The position numbers and the translations under genes were made by a program. The notes under the pieces were generated by a model. That model worked only from the letters and a program-made list of their open reading frames with translations. It was not told where the DNA came from and did no database searches. A DNA stretch of 64,000 nucleotides from Rothia mucilaginosa (GTDB lineage Bacteria; Actinomycetota; Actinomycetes; Actinomycetales; Micrococcaceae): assembly GCF_001061665.1 (NCBI RefSeq), contig NZ_JVSP01000007.1, positions 1 to 64,000 on the forward strand, read 5' to 3'. The first letter of the stretch is position 1; each line of letters starts with the position of its first letter. Positions 26,087-39,512 of this stretch are shown here, one piece after another.

Positions 26087-28819
26087 TTGGCTAACGTACC
26101 GAACGAGCACTCCCTGAGCACCCTTCTCGATGGCCTGAAGGACATCGACGTCGAAGAGACCCAGGAGTGGGCTGAATCCCTCGAAGACCTGATCAAGACC
26201 CACGGCACCGAGCGCGCAGAGTACATCCTCCGCGCACTGCTCAAGGAAGCTGGCGAGAAGGGTGTTAAGGTCCCGACTCTAGTCAAGACCGACTACATCA
26301 ACACCATTCCCGTTGATCAGCAGCCCGAGTACCCCGGCGATGAGGAACTCGAGCGCCAGTACCGCGCATGGATCCGTTGGAACGCAGCAATCATGGTGCA
26401 GCGTGCCCAGAAGAAGGGCATCGGCGTGGGCGGTCACATCTCCACCTTCGCGGGTGTCGCTGACCTCTACGAAATGGGCCAGAACCACTTCTTCCGCGGC
26501 CGTAACCACCCCGGTGGCGGCGACCAGGTCTTCTTCCAGGGTCACTCCTCCCCCGGTGTCTACTCCCGCGCATTCGTTGAGGGCGTCCTGACCGAAGAGC
26601 AGATGGACGGCTTCCGCCAGGAGAAGACCAAGGGCGCAAACGGTATTCCTTCGTACCCGCACCCCCGTTGCATGCCCGAGTTCTGGCAGTTCCCGACCGT
26701 TTCCATGGGTCTGGGCCCCCTGAACGCTATCCACCAGGCATCCTTCAACAAGTACCTGCACAACCACAAGATCAAGGACACCTCCGAGCAGCACGTCTGG
26801 GCATTCCTGGGCGATGGCGAGATGGACGAGCCCGAGTCGCGTGGTGCACTGCAGCTGGCTGCAAACGAGCACCTGGACAACCTGACCTTCGTCATCAACT
26901 GCAACCTGCAGCGTCTGGACGGCCCCGTTCGTGGTAACGGCAAGATCGTTCAGGAGCTCGAGGCATTCTTCCGCGGCGCAGGCTGGCACGTCATCAAGGT
27001 CCTGTGGGGCTCCGACTACGACGAGCTGCTCAAGAAGGACAAGAGCGGCAAGCTCATCCAGCTGATGAACGAGACCCTCGACGGTGACTACCAGACCTTC
27101 CGTGGCGAAGACGGTGGCTACATCCGCGAGCACTTCTTCGGCAAGTACCCCGAGACCAAGGAACTGGTTGCAGACCTGACCGACGAGCAGATCTTCAACC
27201 TGCGCCTGGGTGGCCACGACGACAAGAAGCTCTACGCAGCCTACAAGGAAGCTATGGAGACCAAGGGCAAGCCCACCGTCATCCTGGCACAGTCCATTAA
27301 GGGTGCAGAGCTTGGCCCCTACTTCGAGGCACGTAACTCCACCCACCAGATCAAGAAGTTCACCATGGAAGCACTGAAGGGCTTCCGTGACCACCTGAAC
27401 ATCCCCATCTCCGACGAGGAGCTGGAGAAGGATCTGTACAACCCGCCGTACTACCTGCCCGAGGCAAACCACCCGGCACTGCAGTACATGCAGGCACGCC
27501 GTAAGGAACTCGGCGGCTACATCCCCGGTCGTCCGAACGTCCAGCCCGAGATTACCCTGCCCGATTCCAAGGTCTACGCACAGACCAAGAAGGGCTCCGG
27601 CAAGCAGACTGCTGCTACCACCATGGCATTCGTCCGCCTGATGAAGGACCTCATGCGCGTGAAGGGCTTCGGTCACCGTATCGCCCCCATCACCCCCGAT
27701 GAGGCTCGTACCTTCGGTATGGACTCCTTCTTCCCCTCGGCTAAGCTGTACAACCCCAACGGCCAGAACTACGTGCCCGTTGACCACCAGCTCATGCTCA
27801 CCTACACCGAGTCCCCCGAGGGCCAGATCGTTCACGTGGGTATTAACGAGGCAGGCGCAACCGCTGCATTCATCGCTCTGGGTTCGTCCTACGACACCCA
27901 CGGCGAGCCGATGATCCCGATCTACATCTTCTACTCGATGTTCGGCTTCCAGCGCACCGGCGACGGCTTCTGGGCTGCCGCCGACCAGATGTGCCGCGGC
28001 TTCGTCATCGGTGCAACCGCAGGTCGTACCACCCTGTCCGGTGAGGGTCTGCAGCACAACGACGGCCACTCCCCGATTCTGGCCTCCACCAACCCGGCGT
28101 TCAAGATCTACGACCCGGCTTACGGCTACGAGATTGCTCACATCGTGGAGCGCGGTATCGAGCAGATGTACGGTACCAAGGACGAAGACCACAACGTCAT
28201 GTACTACCTGACCGTGTACAACGAGCCGATTCACCAGCCTGCTGAGCCGGCAAACGTTGACGTTGAGGGCATCATCAAGGGTATCCACAAGATCAGCGAG
28301 TCCCCGCTGACCTCCGGCCCCAAGGCACAGCTGCTGGCATCCGGCGTTGCTGTTCCGTGGGCTGAGAAGGCTCAGAAGCTGCTGGCTGAGGACTGGGGCG
28401 TCTCCGCAGACCTCTGGTCTGTCACCTCGTGGACCGAGCTGCGCCGCGACGGCGTTGCTGCTGAGGAAGAGGCTCTGCTGAACCCGAACCAGCCCGCTCG
28501 CGTTCCTTACGTGACCCAGAAGCTGGCAGGCGCTGCTGGCCCGATCATCGCGACCACCGACTACACCTCGGATGTTCCCGACCAGATTCGCCAGTTCGTG
28601 CCGAACGACTTCGCAACCCTGGGTGCCGACGGCTTCGGCTTCGCAGATACCCGCCCGGGTGCACGTCGCTTCTTCCACATCGATGCAGAGTCGGTTGTTG
28701 TCCGCACCCTGCAGATGCTGGCAAAGCGCGGCGAGGTTGCAGCAGACGTTCCCGCGAAGGCATTCGCTAAGTACGACCTGCTGAACGTGAACGCTAACTC
28801 CGAGCTGGAGCAGCACTAA
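26087..28819 (+). CDS. aceE: Pyruvate dehydrogenase E1 component (homodimeric)
   Basis: AceE decarboxylates pyruvate with thiamine diphosphate and passes the acetyl group to the lipoyl E2. The 910-residue length is that of the homodimeric E1. Visible hallmarks are [20 protein letters not shown] and [20 protein letters not shown] near the start. The thiamine-binding block [20 protein letters not shown] continues to [20 protein letters not shown], and the C-terminal half has [16 protein letters not shown]. The start is TTG 26087 with AGAGAGG upstream; the first residues [10 protein letters not shown] resemble other actinobacterial AceE. E2 and E3 genes are not next to it, as is usual in this phylum. 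A strong terminator follows. Confidence 0.97.
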   Translation: MANVPNEHSLSTLLDGLKDIDVEETQEWAESLEDLIKTHGTERAEYILRALLKEAGEKGVKVPTLVKTDYINTIPVDQQPEYPGDEELERQYRAWIRWNAAIMVQRAQKKGIGVGGHISTFAGVADLYEMGQNHFFRGRNHPGGGDQVFFQGHSSPGVYSRAFVEGVLTEEQMDGFRQEKTKGANGIPSYPHPRCMPEFWQFPTVSMGLGPLNAIHQASFNKYLHNHKIKDTSEQHVWAFLGDGEMDEPESRGALQLAANEHLDNLTFVINCNLQRLDGPVRGNGKIVQELEAFFRGAGWHVIKVLWGSDYDELLKKDKSGKLIQLMNETLDGDYQTFRGEDGGYIREHFFGKYPETKELVADLTDEQIFNLRLGGHDDKKLYAAYKEAMETKGKPTVILAQSIKGAELGPYFEARNSTHQIKKFTMEALKGFRDHLNIPISDEELEKDLYNPPYYLPEANHPALQYMQARRKELGGYIPGRPNVQPEITLPDSKVYAQTKKGSGKQTAATTMAFVRLMKDLMRVKGFGHRIAPITPDEARTFGMDSFFPSAKLYNPNGQNYVPVDHQLMLTYTESPEGQIVHVGINEAGATAAFIALGSSYDTHGEPMIPIYIFYSMFGFQRTGDGFWAAADQMCRGFVIGATAGRTTLSGEGLQHNDGHSPILASTNPAFKIYDPAYGYEIAHIVERGIEQMYGTKDEDHNVMYYLTVYNEPIHQPAEPANVDVEGIIKGIHKISESPLTSGPKAQLLASGVAVPWAEKAQKLLAEDWGVSADLWSVTSWTELRRDGVAAEEEALLNPNQPARVPYVTQKLAGAAGPIIATTDYTSDVPDQIRQFVPNDFATLGADGFGFADTRPGARRFFHIDAESVVVRTLQMLAKRGEVAADVPAKAFAKYDLLNVNANSELEQH

Positions 28820-28860
28820 GCATTTGACTGTAGAACCCCGGTTCTGCGTTAGAAGCTAAA

Positions 28861-28906
28861 CGAAAGCCCCCGGTTGATGATTCATCAACCGGGGGCTTTC
28901 GTTTTT
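28861..28906 (+). terminator. Terminator after aceE
   Basis: A nearly uninterrupted 19-20-bp inverted repeat (28861-28880 with 28882-28901) is followed by GTTTTT. It begins 41 bases after the aceE stop. Confidence 0.93.
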
Positions 28907-28927
28907 AACTCGTGCTTTAACTGAACT

Positions 28928-28959
28928 AGCCCGGAGGTAACAGCCGTTGCCTCCGGGCT
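28928..28959 (-). terminator. Terminator after entF
   Basis: A 13-bp stem with one G-T pair (28928-28940 with 28947-28959) and a six-base loop begins 30 bases after the entF stop. The tail is not T-rich. Confidence 0.7.
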
Positions 28960-28988
28960 AATTCAATGACTTGTGGGCGTTGGCGAGT

Positions 28989-33338
<4,350 letters not shown>

Positions 33339-33456
33339 GGTGGCCTCTCAGGTCTGAATCAAGGTCTGGATTAGGGATGATGTGCGTGTGGGGGCTACTC
33401 CCCCGCGATTCTCAGCTGAAATCAGCCGAAACGGTGAAAGTAGAACACCGAAAGAA

Positions 33457-33503
33457 CACCCCGGGCACCCGCCTGCAATACCGGCAGGCAGGCACCCGGG
33501 GTG
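33457..33503 (-). terminator. Hairpin between the aryl carrier gene and entF
   Basis: A 9-bp outer stem (33457-33465 with 33495-33503) and a 6-bp inner stem (33471-33476 with 33484-33489) are followed on the minus strand by TTCTTT. It begins ten bases after the carrier stop and 119 bases before entF, so it may be a partial terminator that lowers entF expression. Confidence 0.6.
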
Positions 33504-33512
33504 CGGTAAGGC

Positions 33513-33740
33513 TTAGCCCAGGCGGGAGGCGAGGAACTCCACGGTCGGGTTCTCCACCAGCTCGGTGAACTCGATGACGGCGCCCTCGGCAGCCAGGTCA
33601 TCGAGCAGGGCGAAGGAACCCATCGAATCCAGGCCCAGCGAGAACAGCTCGGTGGTCGGGTCGTCGAACGCTGCCTGCAGGGAATCGGGCTCAACAATGT
33701 ACTTCGCCAGGATGGGGCGCAGGGTCTCGGTTGCGGACAT
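33513..33740 (-). CDS. Stand-alone aryl carrier protein (EntB C-terminal-like)
   Basis: The 75-residue protein is a single four-helix carrier domain with LFSLGLDSMGSFALLDDL. Ser39 in DSM is the expected phosphopantetheine site. In enterobactin systems this domain is the C-terminal half of EntB, fused to isochorismatase; here it stands alone between entE and entF, which fits loading by EntE and delivery to the EntF condensation domain. ATG 33738-33740 has GAGGAG upstream; a longer start at 33785 adds a basic stretch without family support. The isochorismatase function must be encoded elsewhere or absent. Confidence 0.88.
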   Translation of the reverse strand: MSATETLRPILAKYIVEPDSLQAAFDDPTTELFSLGLDSMGSFALLDDLAAEGAVIEFTELVENPTVEFLASRLG

Positions 33741-33820
33741 TTTTCTCCTCTTTGGGGTCGGTCGGGATCGGTCAAAATCCCTCAAAGAAACGGGGCGTAG
33801 CCGGCTTAGCCGAAAAGTGC

Positions 33821-35521
33821 CTAGCCGAAAATTTCGGCCAGTTTGGCGCGCAGCTCGCGGCGAGAAATCTTACCCACGTTCGTGGTGGGCAGCTCCTGCA
33901 GAACCTGCACGCGCTCGGGAATCTTGAAGTCGGCGAGCTTCTTCGAGGTGAAGAACTCGTGCATCGTGCGGCGCGGGTTTTCGCCCAGGTCGGCGCCTTC
34001 CTTCGGCACAATGACCAGGCCCACGCGCTCGCCCACAGTCTCATCCGGGATACCCAGAACCACGGCGTCAAAAACGTCGGGGTGGGTCAGCGCCAGCTCT
34101 TCAATTTCGTCCACGGCAATCTTCTCGCCGTTGCGGTTAATCTGGTCCTTCGCGCGGCCGGTCACCTCAAGGTACTTGCCGGCGACCAAGCGCACAATGT
34201 CGCCGGTGCGGTAGAAGCCGTCCTCGGTGAAGCCGTAGCGGTTCGCGTTCTCCTCCAGGTAGTAGCCGCGAATCGTGTACGGGCCGCGGGTGAGCAGGTG
34301 GCCGCTCTCGCCGCGCTTGACCGGCTGGTCCTGATCGTCAACGATCAGGATTTCGTCGTCGGGGCTAATCGGGTAACCCTGGGTTCGCAGGCGTAGCTCA
34401 ATCATGTCGGTCGAGCGGGTGTAGTTCACCAGGCCCTCAGCCATGCCGAACACCTGCTGAACGGTGCAGCCGAGCACCGACTCAATCTTGCCCGCAACCG
34501 CCGGTGCCAGCTTCGAGCCGCCCACCTGCAGGGTCTGCAGGGACGGCAGGGACACGCCGCGCTTCTCCGCGGAGGCGACCCACGCCTGAGCCAGCGGCGG
34601 CACCAGCGCGGAGGTGGTCACACCCTCCATCTCAATGAGGTGGAACGCGGTCTGCGGGGACGGATCCGCCGCGAACACGAGCTTGCCGGAGGCGCACATG
34701 ACGCCCAGAATACCGGGCGAGCTCATCGTGAAGTTGTGCGCGGCGGGCAGCACCACGAGCATGGTCGTGTTGTTGTTCAGCTTGCAGATATCGACCGAGC
34801 CGCGCACCGAGTACAGGTAGGCGGCGTGGGTGCGGGGAATCAGCTTCGAAATGCCGGTCGTACCGCCGGAGAGCTGCAGGAACGCCACCTGCTCGCTCGC
34901 GAGGGTCTTCTCGGTGTTCTGGATGACGCCGGGCACGAACTCTTCGGCGAGCTCCTCTTCGGTCAGCGGGGTCAGCGGCTCCGCAACATCAATAGCAACC
35001 GGCGGCTCCAGGGAGTTCTTGCGCAGCTCGGCGGCAACGTCCTCGTGCAGTGCAATGAAATCCGCGCCGGGGGTCAGCGAAGAGAACACGTGCGCCGCCG
35101 CATCGGTGCGGGTCGCGAAGTGCACGAGCTCGGTGGTGCGGTGCTGCGGCAGGCAGAATACCGGCAGCGCAGCTGCCCAGAAAATACCCAGCAGGTACAC
35201 CAGGTACTCGGCGGTGTTACCCAGCTGCAGCAGCACACGGTCACCGGGCTGCACGCCAGCCTGAACGAGGCGCGCCGCAGCGGCACGACCTGCCGCCTCC
35301 AGCTCACCGTAGGAGAGGCGAATCTGCTGGGGCTTACCGTTCTCATCGAGCTGCGCGTGCGAAAGCGCCACCAGCGCCGGGAAGTGCGGCTTAGCGCGGC
35401 AAGCATCGAGCAGGAACTCGGGGATGGTCTGGTCAATCCAGTAGCCGGCTTCGCGGTACTTCGCGGCAAAAGACTCGGGGATGAGCGGTGTGGGGGCCAG
35501 GGGGCTACGTTCTACGGTCAT
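33821..35521 (-). CDS. entE: 2,3-dihydroxybenzoate-AMP ligase
   Basis: EntE adenylates 2,3-dihydroxybenzoate and loads it on the aryl carrier. The 566-residue protein has the ANL-superfamily core LQLSGGTTGISKLIPRTH (nearly the EntE consensus), PAAHNFTMSSPGILGVM, QVFGMAEGLVNYTR, FYRTGDIVR and the A10 lysine region GRAKDQINRNGEKIAVDEIE. FGMAEGLVNYT and the HNF motif favour an aryl rather than amino-acid substrate, as in EntE and DhbE. It lies 88 bp after fes and 80 bp before the carrier gene on the same strand. Salicylate could be an alternative substrate, but with EntF and Fes nearby, dihydroxybenzoate is most likely. Confidence 0.92.
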   Translation of the reverse strand: MTVERSPLAPTPLIPESFAAKYREAGYWIDQTIPEFLLDACRAKPHFPALVALSHAQLDENGKPQQIRLSYGELEAAGRAAAARLVQAGVQPGDRVLLQLGNTAEYLVYLLGIFWAAALPVFCLPQHRTTELVHFATRTDAAAHVFSSLTPGADFIALHEDVAAELRKNSLEPPVAIDVAEPLTPLTEEELAEEFVPGVIQNTEKTLASEQVAFLQLSGGTTGISKLIPRTHAAYLYSVRGSVDICKLNNNTTMLVVLPAAHNFTMSSPGILGVMCASGKLVFAADPSPQTAFHLIEMEGVTTSALVPPLAQAWVASAEKRGVSLPSLQTLQVGGSKLAPAVAGKIESVLGCTVQQVFGMAEGLVNYTRSTDMIELRLRTQGYPISPDDEILIVDDQDQPVKRGESGHLLTRGPYTIRGYYLEENANRYGFTEDGFYRTGDIVRLVAGKYLEVTGRAKDQINRNGEKIAVDEIEELALTHPDVFDAVVLGIPDETVGERVGLVIVPKEGADLGENPRRTMHEFFTSKKLADFKIPERVQVLQELPTTNVGKISRRELRAKLAEIFG

Positions 35522-35609
35522 CTTCTCTCGATTTCTGTGTTTCGGTCTTTAGGGTGTTCTCTACGATGAGCACGATGCGGGACGGGGCTGTCTTTACGAG
35601 GGTGCAGCC

Positions 35610-37007
35610 CTACGCGGCTTGTCGCAGGTCTTCCTCGCGGGCCTGCTCGCTGCGTTCAATATTCCGCTGATGAGCATCAATGATACGTTCCAGGGCCGGC
35701 ACAATGGCACCGCGCCAGCACGCATAATCGTGACCACCGTTGAAGGTCGTGCAACGCGCATTTTCCAGGCCCAGCTTTTCCAGGCGCGCCTTCAACTCAC
35801 GGTGAGGCGGTACCAGAATCCACTCCTGCTCCCCCACCTCAATCTCAAGGTACAGGTGGCGCAGACGGTCAATCTCACCCGCCGCCTCCAGCTTGTCCAG
35901 GCGGTCCATGACCTGCGGCTGCCACAGTGACGAGGACTGCGCAATCGCGCCGCCAAACGCCTCCGGGCGGCTCAGAACCGCTAGCAGGGAGGACAGACCA
36001 CCCAGCGACTGGCCGTTAATCACAATGTTCTGCGGGTCGGTCTTAATGCCGTGCACCGCCTCCAGGTGCGGGAACGCAATATCCACCAGGTAGTCGGCAA
36101 TCGGGTTGTCGCCGTTCAGTTCCTTCCAGCGGTTCTCACGGCCGCCAGAGTGCAGGAAGAACACGTGCATCGCCGGAATACGGCCCGCCTCGTGGGCGCG
36201 GTTGAGGGTGCGCTCCATGCCCTGGCTGAACCACATCTCACCATCAAATTGGATGAACAGCGGCGCGTCCGGGGCGGGGTCGCCCACGCGGCCGAGTACG
36301 TACTGGTGGCCGTCAGAGGTCTGCATCCACTCGGGGGCGGGCAGCGCGTCAATCTCTTCCTGAGTCAGGATGAACTCCTGCACCGGCGCGTGCTCAAGCT
36401 GCACCACACCCATGCATCGACCGACGCGGTTGCACACGGTCTCGGGGTTCAGCGGGTCGCCCTCGCCGGAATCCAGGGCGGCGCGCAGGCGCACCTGGTC
36501 GTCGTCGCCCAGCCAGGCGGGACGCTCGCCGGGCAGCGCGGGCAGGAAGTTGTAGGAGGCGCGCCATGTGGTTTCCATCTGCATGCTCAGCTGCCACCAG
36601 CCGGTTCCCTCGATGCGGCTCATGAGGGAACGGTCAAGGTTCTTCTCATCGGTGAGGCGGTTGATGAACATGAGCACCTGCTCCGCCTGCTCATTGTGGT
36701 ACAGGAAGGTAACAATGCGCTCGTTCTCGTTGACGGTGCCGTCTTCGCGGTGCACCGGCTCAATAATCGGGGTGCCCTCGGAGACAACCTCAACGATGCG
36801 GGCGTTCAGCTCCTCACAGCTGACCGCCTCGGCAATCAGGGAGGTAATGAGGGGGCTATCCACGCGCGGCGCAGGTACGGGGCGCGGGGTCTTGGGAGGG
36901 GTCGGACGAACCTGCTGTGCGGAGGCCTTCTCGGCGGCCTGCGGGGTGGCGGTCAGCGTGGTGTCCGCCGGGGCGGTGTCAGTCTGCGTGGTGGTTGCGC
37001 TCTCCAT
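35610..37007 (-). CDS. fes: Enterochelin esterase-like ferric-siderophore hydrolase
   Basis: Fes-type esterases cut the serine trilactone of imported ferric enterobactin to release iron in the cytoplasm. The protein has an N-terminal beta-rich part (TGWWQLSMQMETTWRASYNF) and an alpha/beta-hydrolase part. Its nucleophile elbow is NGQSLGGLSSLLAVL, and catalytic His is in GGHDYACWRGAIVPALE, both matching Fes. The first 60 residues are Thr/Ala/Pro-rich and not conserved. There are two possible starts, ATG 37007 (used here) and in-frame ATG 37055; neither has a strong ribosome site. An IdeR-like box 70-120 bp upstream suggests iron repression of this gene and the ent genes after it. Confidence 0.88.
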   Translation of the reverse strand: MESATTTQTDTAPADTTLTATPQAAEKASAQQVRPTPPKTPRPVPAPRVDSPLITSLIAEAVSCEELNARIVEVVSEGTPIIEPVHREDGTVNENERIVTFLYHNEQAEQVLMFINRLTDEKNLDRSLMSRIEGTGWWQLSMQMETTWRASYNFLPALPGERPAWLGDDDQVRLRAALDSGEGDPLNPETVCNRVGRCMGVVQLEHAPVQEFILTQEEIDALPAPEWMQTSDGHQYVLGRVGDPAPDAPLFIQFDGEMWFSQGMERTLNRAHEAGRIPAMHVFFLHSGGRENRWKELNGDNPIADYLVDIAFPHLEAVHGIKTDPQNIVINGQSLGGLSSLLAVLSRPEAFGGAIAQSSSLWQPQVMDRLDKLEAAGEIDRLRHLYLEIEVGEQEWILVPPHRELKARLEKLGLENARCTTFNGGHDYACWRGAIVPALERIIDAHQRNIERSEQAREEDLRQAA

Positions 37008-37123
37008 GGTGCTTTCGGATTCGGGGTCGTGCGGTCCCTGTCCATGCCTCCTCATCGGTGATACTGCGCGTGAGCAACGTAGCGTGATGTAGTACTCCTT
37101 TAGCGGTGAGGAGGAACGTCAAT

Positions 37124-37142
37124 ATTGGTTAGCCTCCCCTAC
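37124..37142 (-). promoter_or_regulatory. IdeR/DtxR-like iron box before fes
   Basis: ATTGGTTAGCCTCCCCTAC matches the known actinobacterial iron-box consensus TTAGGTTAGSCTAACCTAA at 14 of 19 positions, including the core GGTTAGCCT. It lies in the promoter region of the fes-entE-carrier-entF unit. Confidence 0.65.
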
Positions 37143-37265
37143 CTCACTCTATGGTATCCCTAACCCAAACCTGAGCGAAATAGCGAACAAAAATATGACG
37201 TCATCTGAAAGAGAAAAACGCCCCGAAAGAGCCGCGGGGGCAATCGCATAGGGCACAGAAACAAA

Positions 37266-37330
37266 TAAGGCACCGAGACCGTGCATCAAACGCAACAATG
37301 TACGCCTCATGCGGCAGTCTCGGTGCCTTA
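37266..37330 (-). terminator. Long hairpin terminator of the import operon
   Basis: A perfect 14-bp stem (37266-37279 with 37317-37330) surrounds a 37-base loop that can pair further. On the minus strand TTTGTTT follows. It is oriented to stop transcription coming from fepC before it reaches the fes promoter. Confidence 0.8.
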
Positions 37331-37357
37331 CTCAGGGGATTCCCATGAGAGATGGAA

Positions 37358-37412
37358 CCTACCCAGTGCTCGGGTCCGTTCATGCGTCAAAGACGGGCGA
37401 GCACCGGGTAGG
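37358..37412. repeat. 15-bp inverted repeat, function unclear
   Basis: Positions 37358-37372 and 37398-37412 are reverse complements with a single mismatch, with a 25-base loop. No T-run follows on the minus strand. With the neighbouring hairpins it makes an unusually structured 3' region for the import operon. Confidence 0.6.
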
Positions 37413-37486
37413 CGCCCTACGCGCGGGGGATCCTGGGTCCCTCAGATCCTCTCGCTAGCTGCAGAGCGCAATGCCCGGCTTTTCCT

Positions 37487-37502
37487 CCCGTATAGATACG
37501 GG
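37487..37502. repeat. Short palindrome after fepC
   Basis: CCCGTATAGATACGGG forms a 7-bp stem with a 2-base centre, 35 bases after the fepC stop. It may be a weak terminator or operator; GGAAAAG follows on the minus strand. Confidence 0.4.
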
Positions 37503-37536
37503 TGGCGCCAACTCCCACGCGGCTTAGGGGCGAAAA

Positions 37537-38385
37537 CTATTCGCTTTCGCGGGCCGCCGAAATAGCGTCGGCGGCGATATGGATGTCCTGGTGTTCCTTC
37601 GGAATCACCAAAGGAGTTCCAGTACACGGATCAGGAATAATGATCGATTGAAGATCAAAAACTTCCTGAATTAGTTCCGGTGTAATTATTGCACGAGGAT
37701 CACCTTGAGCGATAATCCGTCCCTGCTTCATTAACACAACATGAGTAGCATACCTGAAAGCGAGGTTCAGGTCATGCAACACCACGGCAACAGTTCGACC
37801 CTCGGCGTGCAATTTCTTGGTCAGGTTCAGCACTTCAATCTGGTGGGTGATGTCCAGATAGGTCGTCGGCTCATCGAGCAGAATCAGCGGGGTCTGCTGC
37901 GCGAGGGTCATGGCGATCCACACGCGCTGACGCTGACCGCCCGAGAGCGCCTCAATCGGACGCTCCGCAAGCTCCAGGACGTTCGCGGCCTTCATCGCCT
38001 CCACGCAGGCCCGCTCGTCCTCCTCGGACCAGGAACGCAGCAGCGATTGGTGCGGGTAACGTCCGCGCGCCACCACGTCCGCCACGGTCACGCCGCTGGG
38101 CGCCTCGGGGGTCTGCGGGAGCATCGCCAGAATCTTGGCGATGGCGCGGGACTTCATCTGCGGCAGCGGCGTGCCATCCAGGCGCACCTCGCCTTCCTTC
38201 AGCGGATTCACGCGGGCCAGAGCCTTCAGGGTCGTCGATTTACCGCAGGCATTCGGGCCCAGGATAACGGTCAGCTCACCCTCGGGAACCTGAAAGTCCA
38301 CCCCGTTGAGCACCGTGTGCTCGCCGTAGGCCACCACCATCTGCTCGCCTTCAAGGCGGCTGGTCACGCTAGTCTTCGTGCTCAC
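37537..38385 (-). CDS. fepC: Ferric-siderophore ABC transporter, ATP-binding protein
   Basis: This is the cytoplasmic ATPase that drives ferric-siderophore import. The 282-residue protein has Walker A LGPNACGKSTTLKALAR, the signature ALSGGQRQRVWIAMTLAQ, Walker B LILLDEPTTYLDI, and the switch histidine in VAVVLHDLNLAFRYATHVV, all in FepC/FhuC form. It starts at a GTG whose G is the last base of the upstream permease stop (TAGTG), showing translational coupling. It is the last gene of the import operon. Confidence 0.93.
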   Translation of the reverse strand: MSTKTSVTSRLEGEQMVVAYGEHTVLNGVDFQVPEGELTVILGPNACGKSTTLKALARVNPLKEGEVRLDGTPLPQMKSRAIAKILAMLPQTPEAPSGVTVADVVARGRYPHQSLLRSWSEEDERACVEAMKAANVLELAERPIEALSGGQRQRVWIAMTLAQQTPLILLDEPTTYLDITHQIEVLNLTKKLHAEGRTVAVVLHDLNLAFRYATHVVLMKQGRIIAQGDPRAIITPELIQEVFDLQSIIIPDPCTGTPLVIPKEHQDIHIAADAISAARESE

Positions 38386-39512
38386 TAGCTCCTCGTCCTT
38401 TCACGATAAATCAGATAAATCAGGTAGAGACCGCCAATAGCGCCAGTCACCACACCCACCTGAATGATGCGGCCCGGAATAGCGAATCGACCGATGAGGT
38501 CGGAACCGAGCACCATGAGCGCACCCATGAGCGCCGAGGAGGTGAAACCCACCCCGCCGATGCGTCCCAGGCTCTTCGCGATGTGCGGCGCGGCCAGGGC
38601 CACGAAGGCGATGGGTCCGGTCGTCGCGGTCGCCAATGAGACCAAAAGCACACCGATGAAGAGGGCTGCGACGCGGTAGGAGTTCACGCTCACACCCAGG
38701 CCGGAGGCCACCTGATCACCAAAACGAATGGCTCCCAGCGGGCGAACCAGCATCAGCAGCAACGGAGTCACGACCAGCAGCAGGCCCAGCAGCGAGTACG
38801 TGCGCTCCCAGGTCATATCGTTCAGCGAGCCGGCCAGCCACGAGGCCGCCGTCTGCGCCTGCGTCAGGGAGGCGCGCACGACCAGCAGCGCATTGAAGGC
38901 CGCCAGGGTCGAACCCACGCCGATACCCACCAGCACCAGGCGGAAACCGTGCAGACCCGTATTGCGCGTCATCAGCCACACCAGAATCGAGGTCGCCAGG
39001 CCGCCAATCACCGCGCCCAGCGCCACCTCCACGGGCCCGGAGTTGAACACAATAATCTGCAGCAGGGCACCGGTCGCGGCGCCGTTCGTGAAACCGATAA
39101 TATCCGGCGAGCCCAGGGCGTTACCCGAAATCACCTGGAAGATCGAACCAGAAAGGCCCAGCGCGGCACCCACCAGAAGGGCCGCCACGATGCGCGCCGC
39201 ACGCTGCTGGGCAAAGGTTACCGCAATCGGCTTGCCCTCACCCAGCAGCGCCGGGATGACCTTCTCGGAGGCGAGCTTGTAATCGCCCTGCAACATGCCC
39301 CAGAAGGCCAGCGAAGCGATAGCCGCCACCAGGATTACGTTCAGGATGACCACGCGCCACGGAATCTGCGCGCTGAGCGGCCCGCGCACGGTCAGAACGG
39401 GACGACCGCCCAGGTCGCGACCGCGGCGGGGATACCCCGCCCCGGCAGCCGCGGAAACAGTAGCCGAGGAAAAAGTCGACGCGGAGCGCGCCGAAACAGA
39501 ACTATTCGACAT
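38385..39512 (-). CDS. fepG: Ferric-siderophore ABC transporter, permease (FecCD family)
   Basis: The 375-residue polytopic protein belongs to the FecCD/BtuC permeases. It starts with a Ser/Ala-rich cytoplasmic segment of about 50 residues, then hydrophobic segments beginning with VVILNVILVAAIASLAFWGM. It has RAARIVAALLVGAALGLSGS, the family's RxxRxxxAxLxGAALxxSG block, and PIAFVALAAPHIAKSL near the C-terminus. It pairs with the next permease to form the channel. Its start overlaps the fepD stop (TGATG). Confidence 0.92.
   Translation of the reverse strand: MSNSSVSARSASTFSSATVSAAAGAGYPRRGRDLGGRPVLTVRGPLSAQIPWRVVILNVILVAAIASLAFWGMLQGDYKLASEKVIPALLGEGKPIAVTFAQQRAARIVAALLVGAALGLSGSIFQVISGNALGSPDIIGFTNGAATGALLQIIVFNSGPVEVALGAVIGGLATSILVWLMTRNTGLHGFRLVLVGIGVGSTLAAFNALLVVRASLTQAQTAASWLAGSLNDMTWERTYSLLGLLLVVTPLLLMLVRPLGAIRFGDQVASGLGVSVNSYRVAALFIGVLLVSLATATTGPIAFVALAAPHIAKSLGRIGGVGFTSSALMGALMVLGSDLIGRFAIPGRIIQVGVVTGAIGGLYLIYLIYRERTRS

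Larger units (their letters stand above)
37056..37536. other. Structured region between the siderophore units
   Basis: About 480 bp separate the fes start from the fepC stop. It holds the fes promoter with its iron box, a terminator with a 14-bp stem at 37266-37330, a 15-bp inverted repeat at 37358-37372/37398-37412 and a 16-base palindrome at 37487-37502. No open frame has a recognisable product. Confidence 0.6.

Noticed and set aside
26279-28816. 845-residue open frame antisense to aceE
   Set aside because: It mirrors the GC-biased third codon positions of aceE, has Leu/Val/Gly-rich composition with no domain, and would lie entirely within a highly conserved gene.
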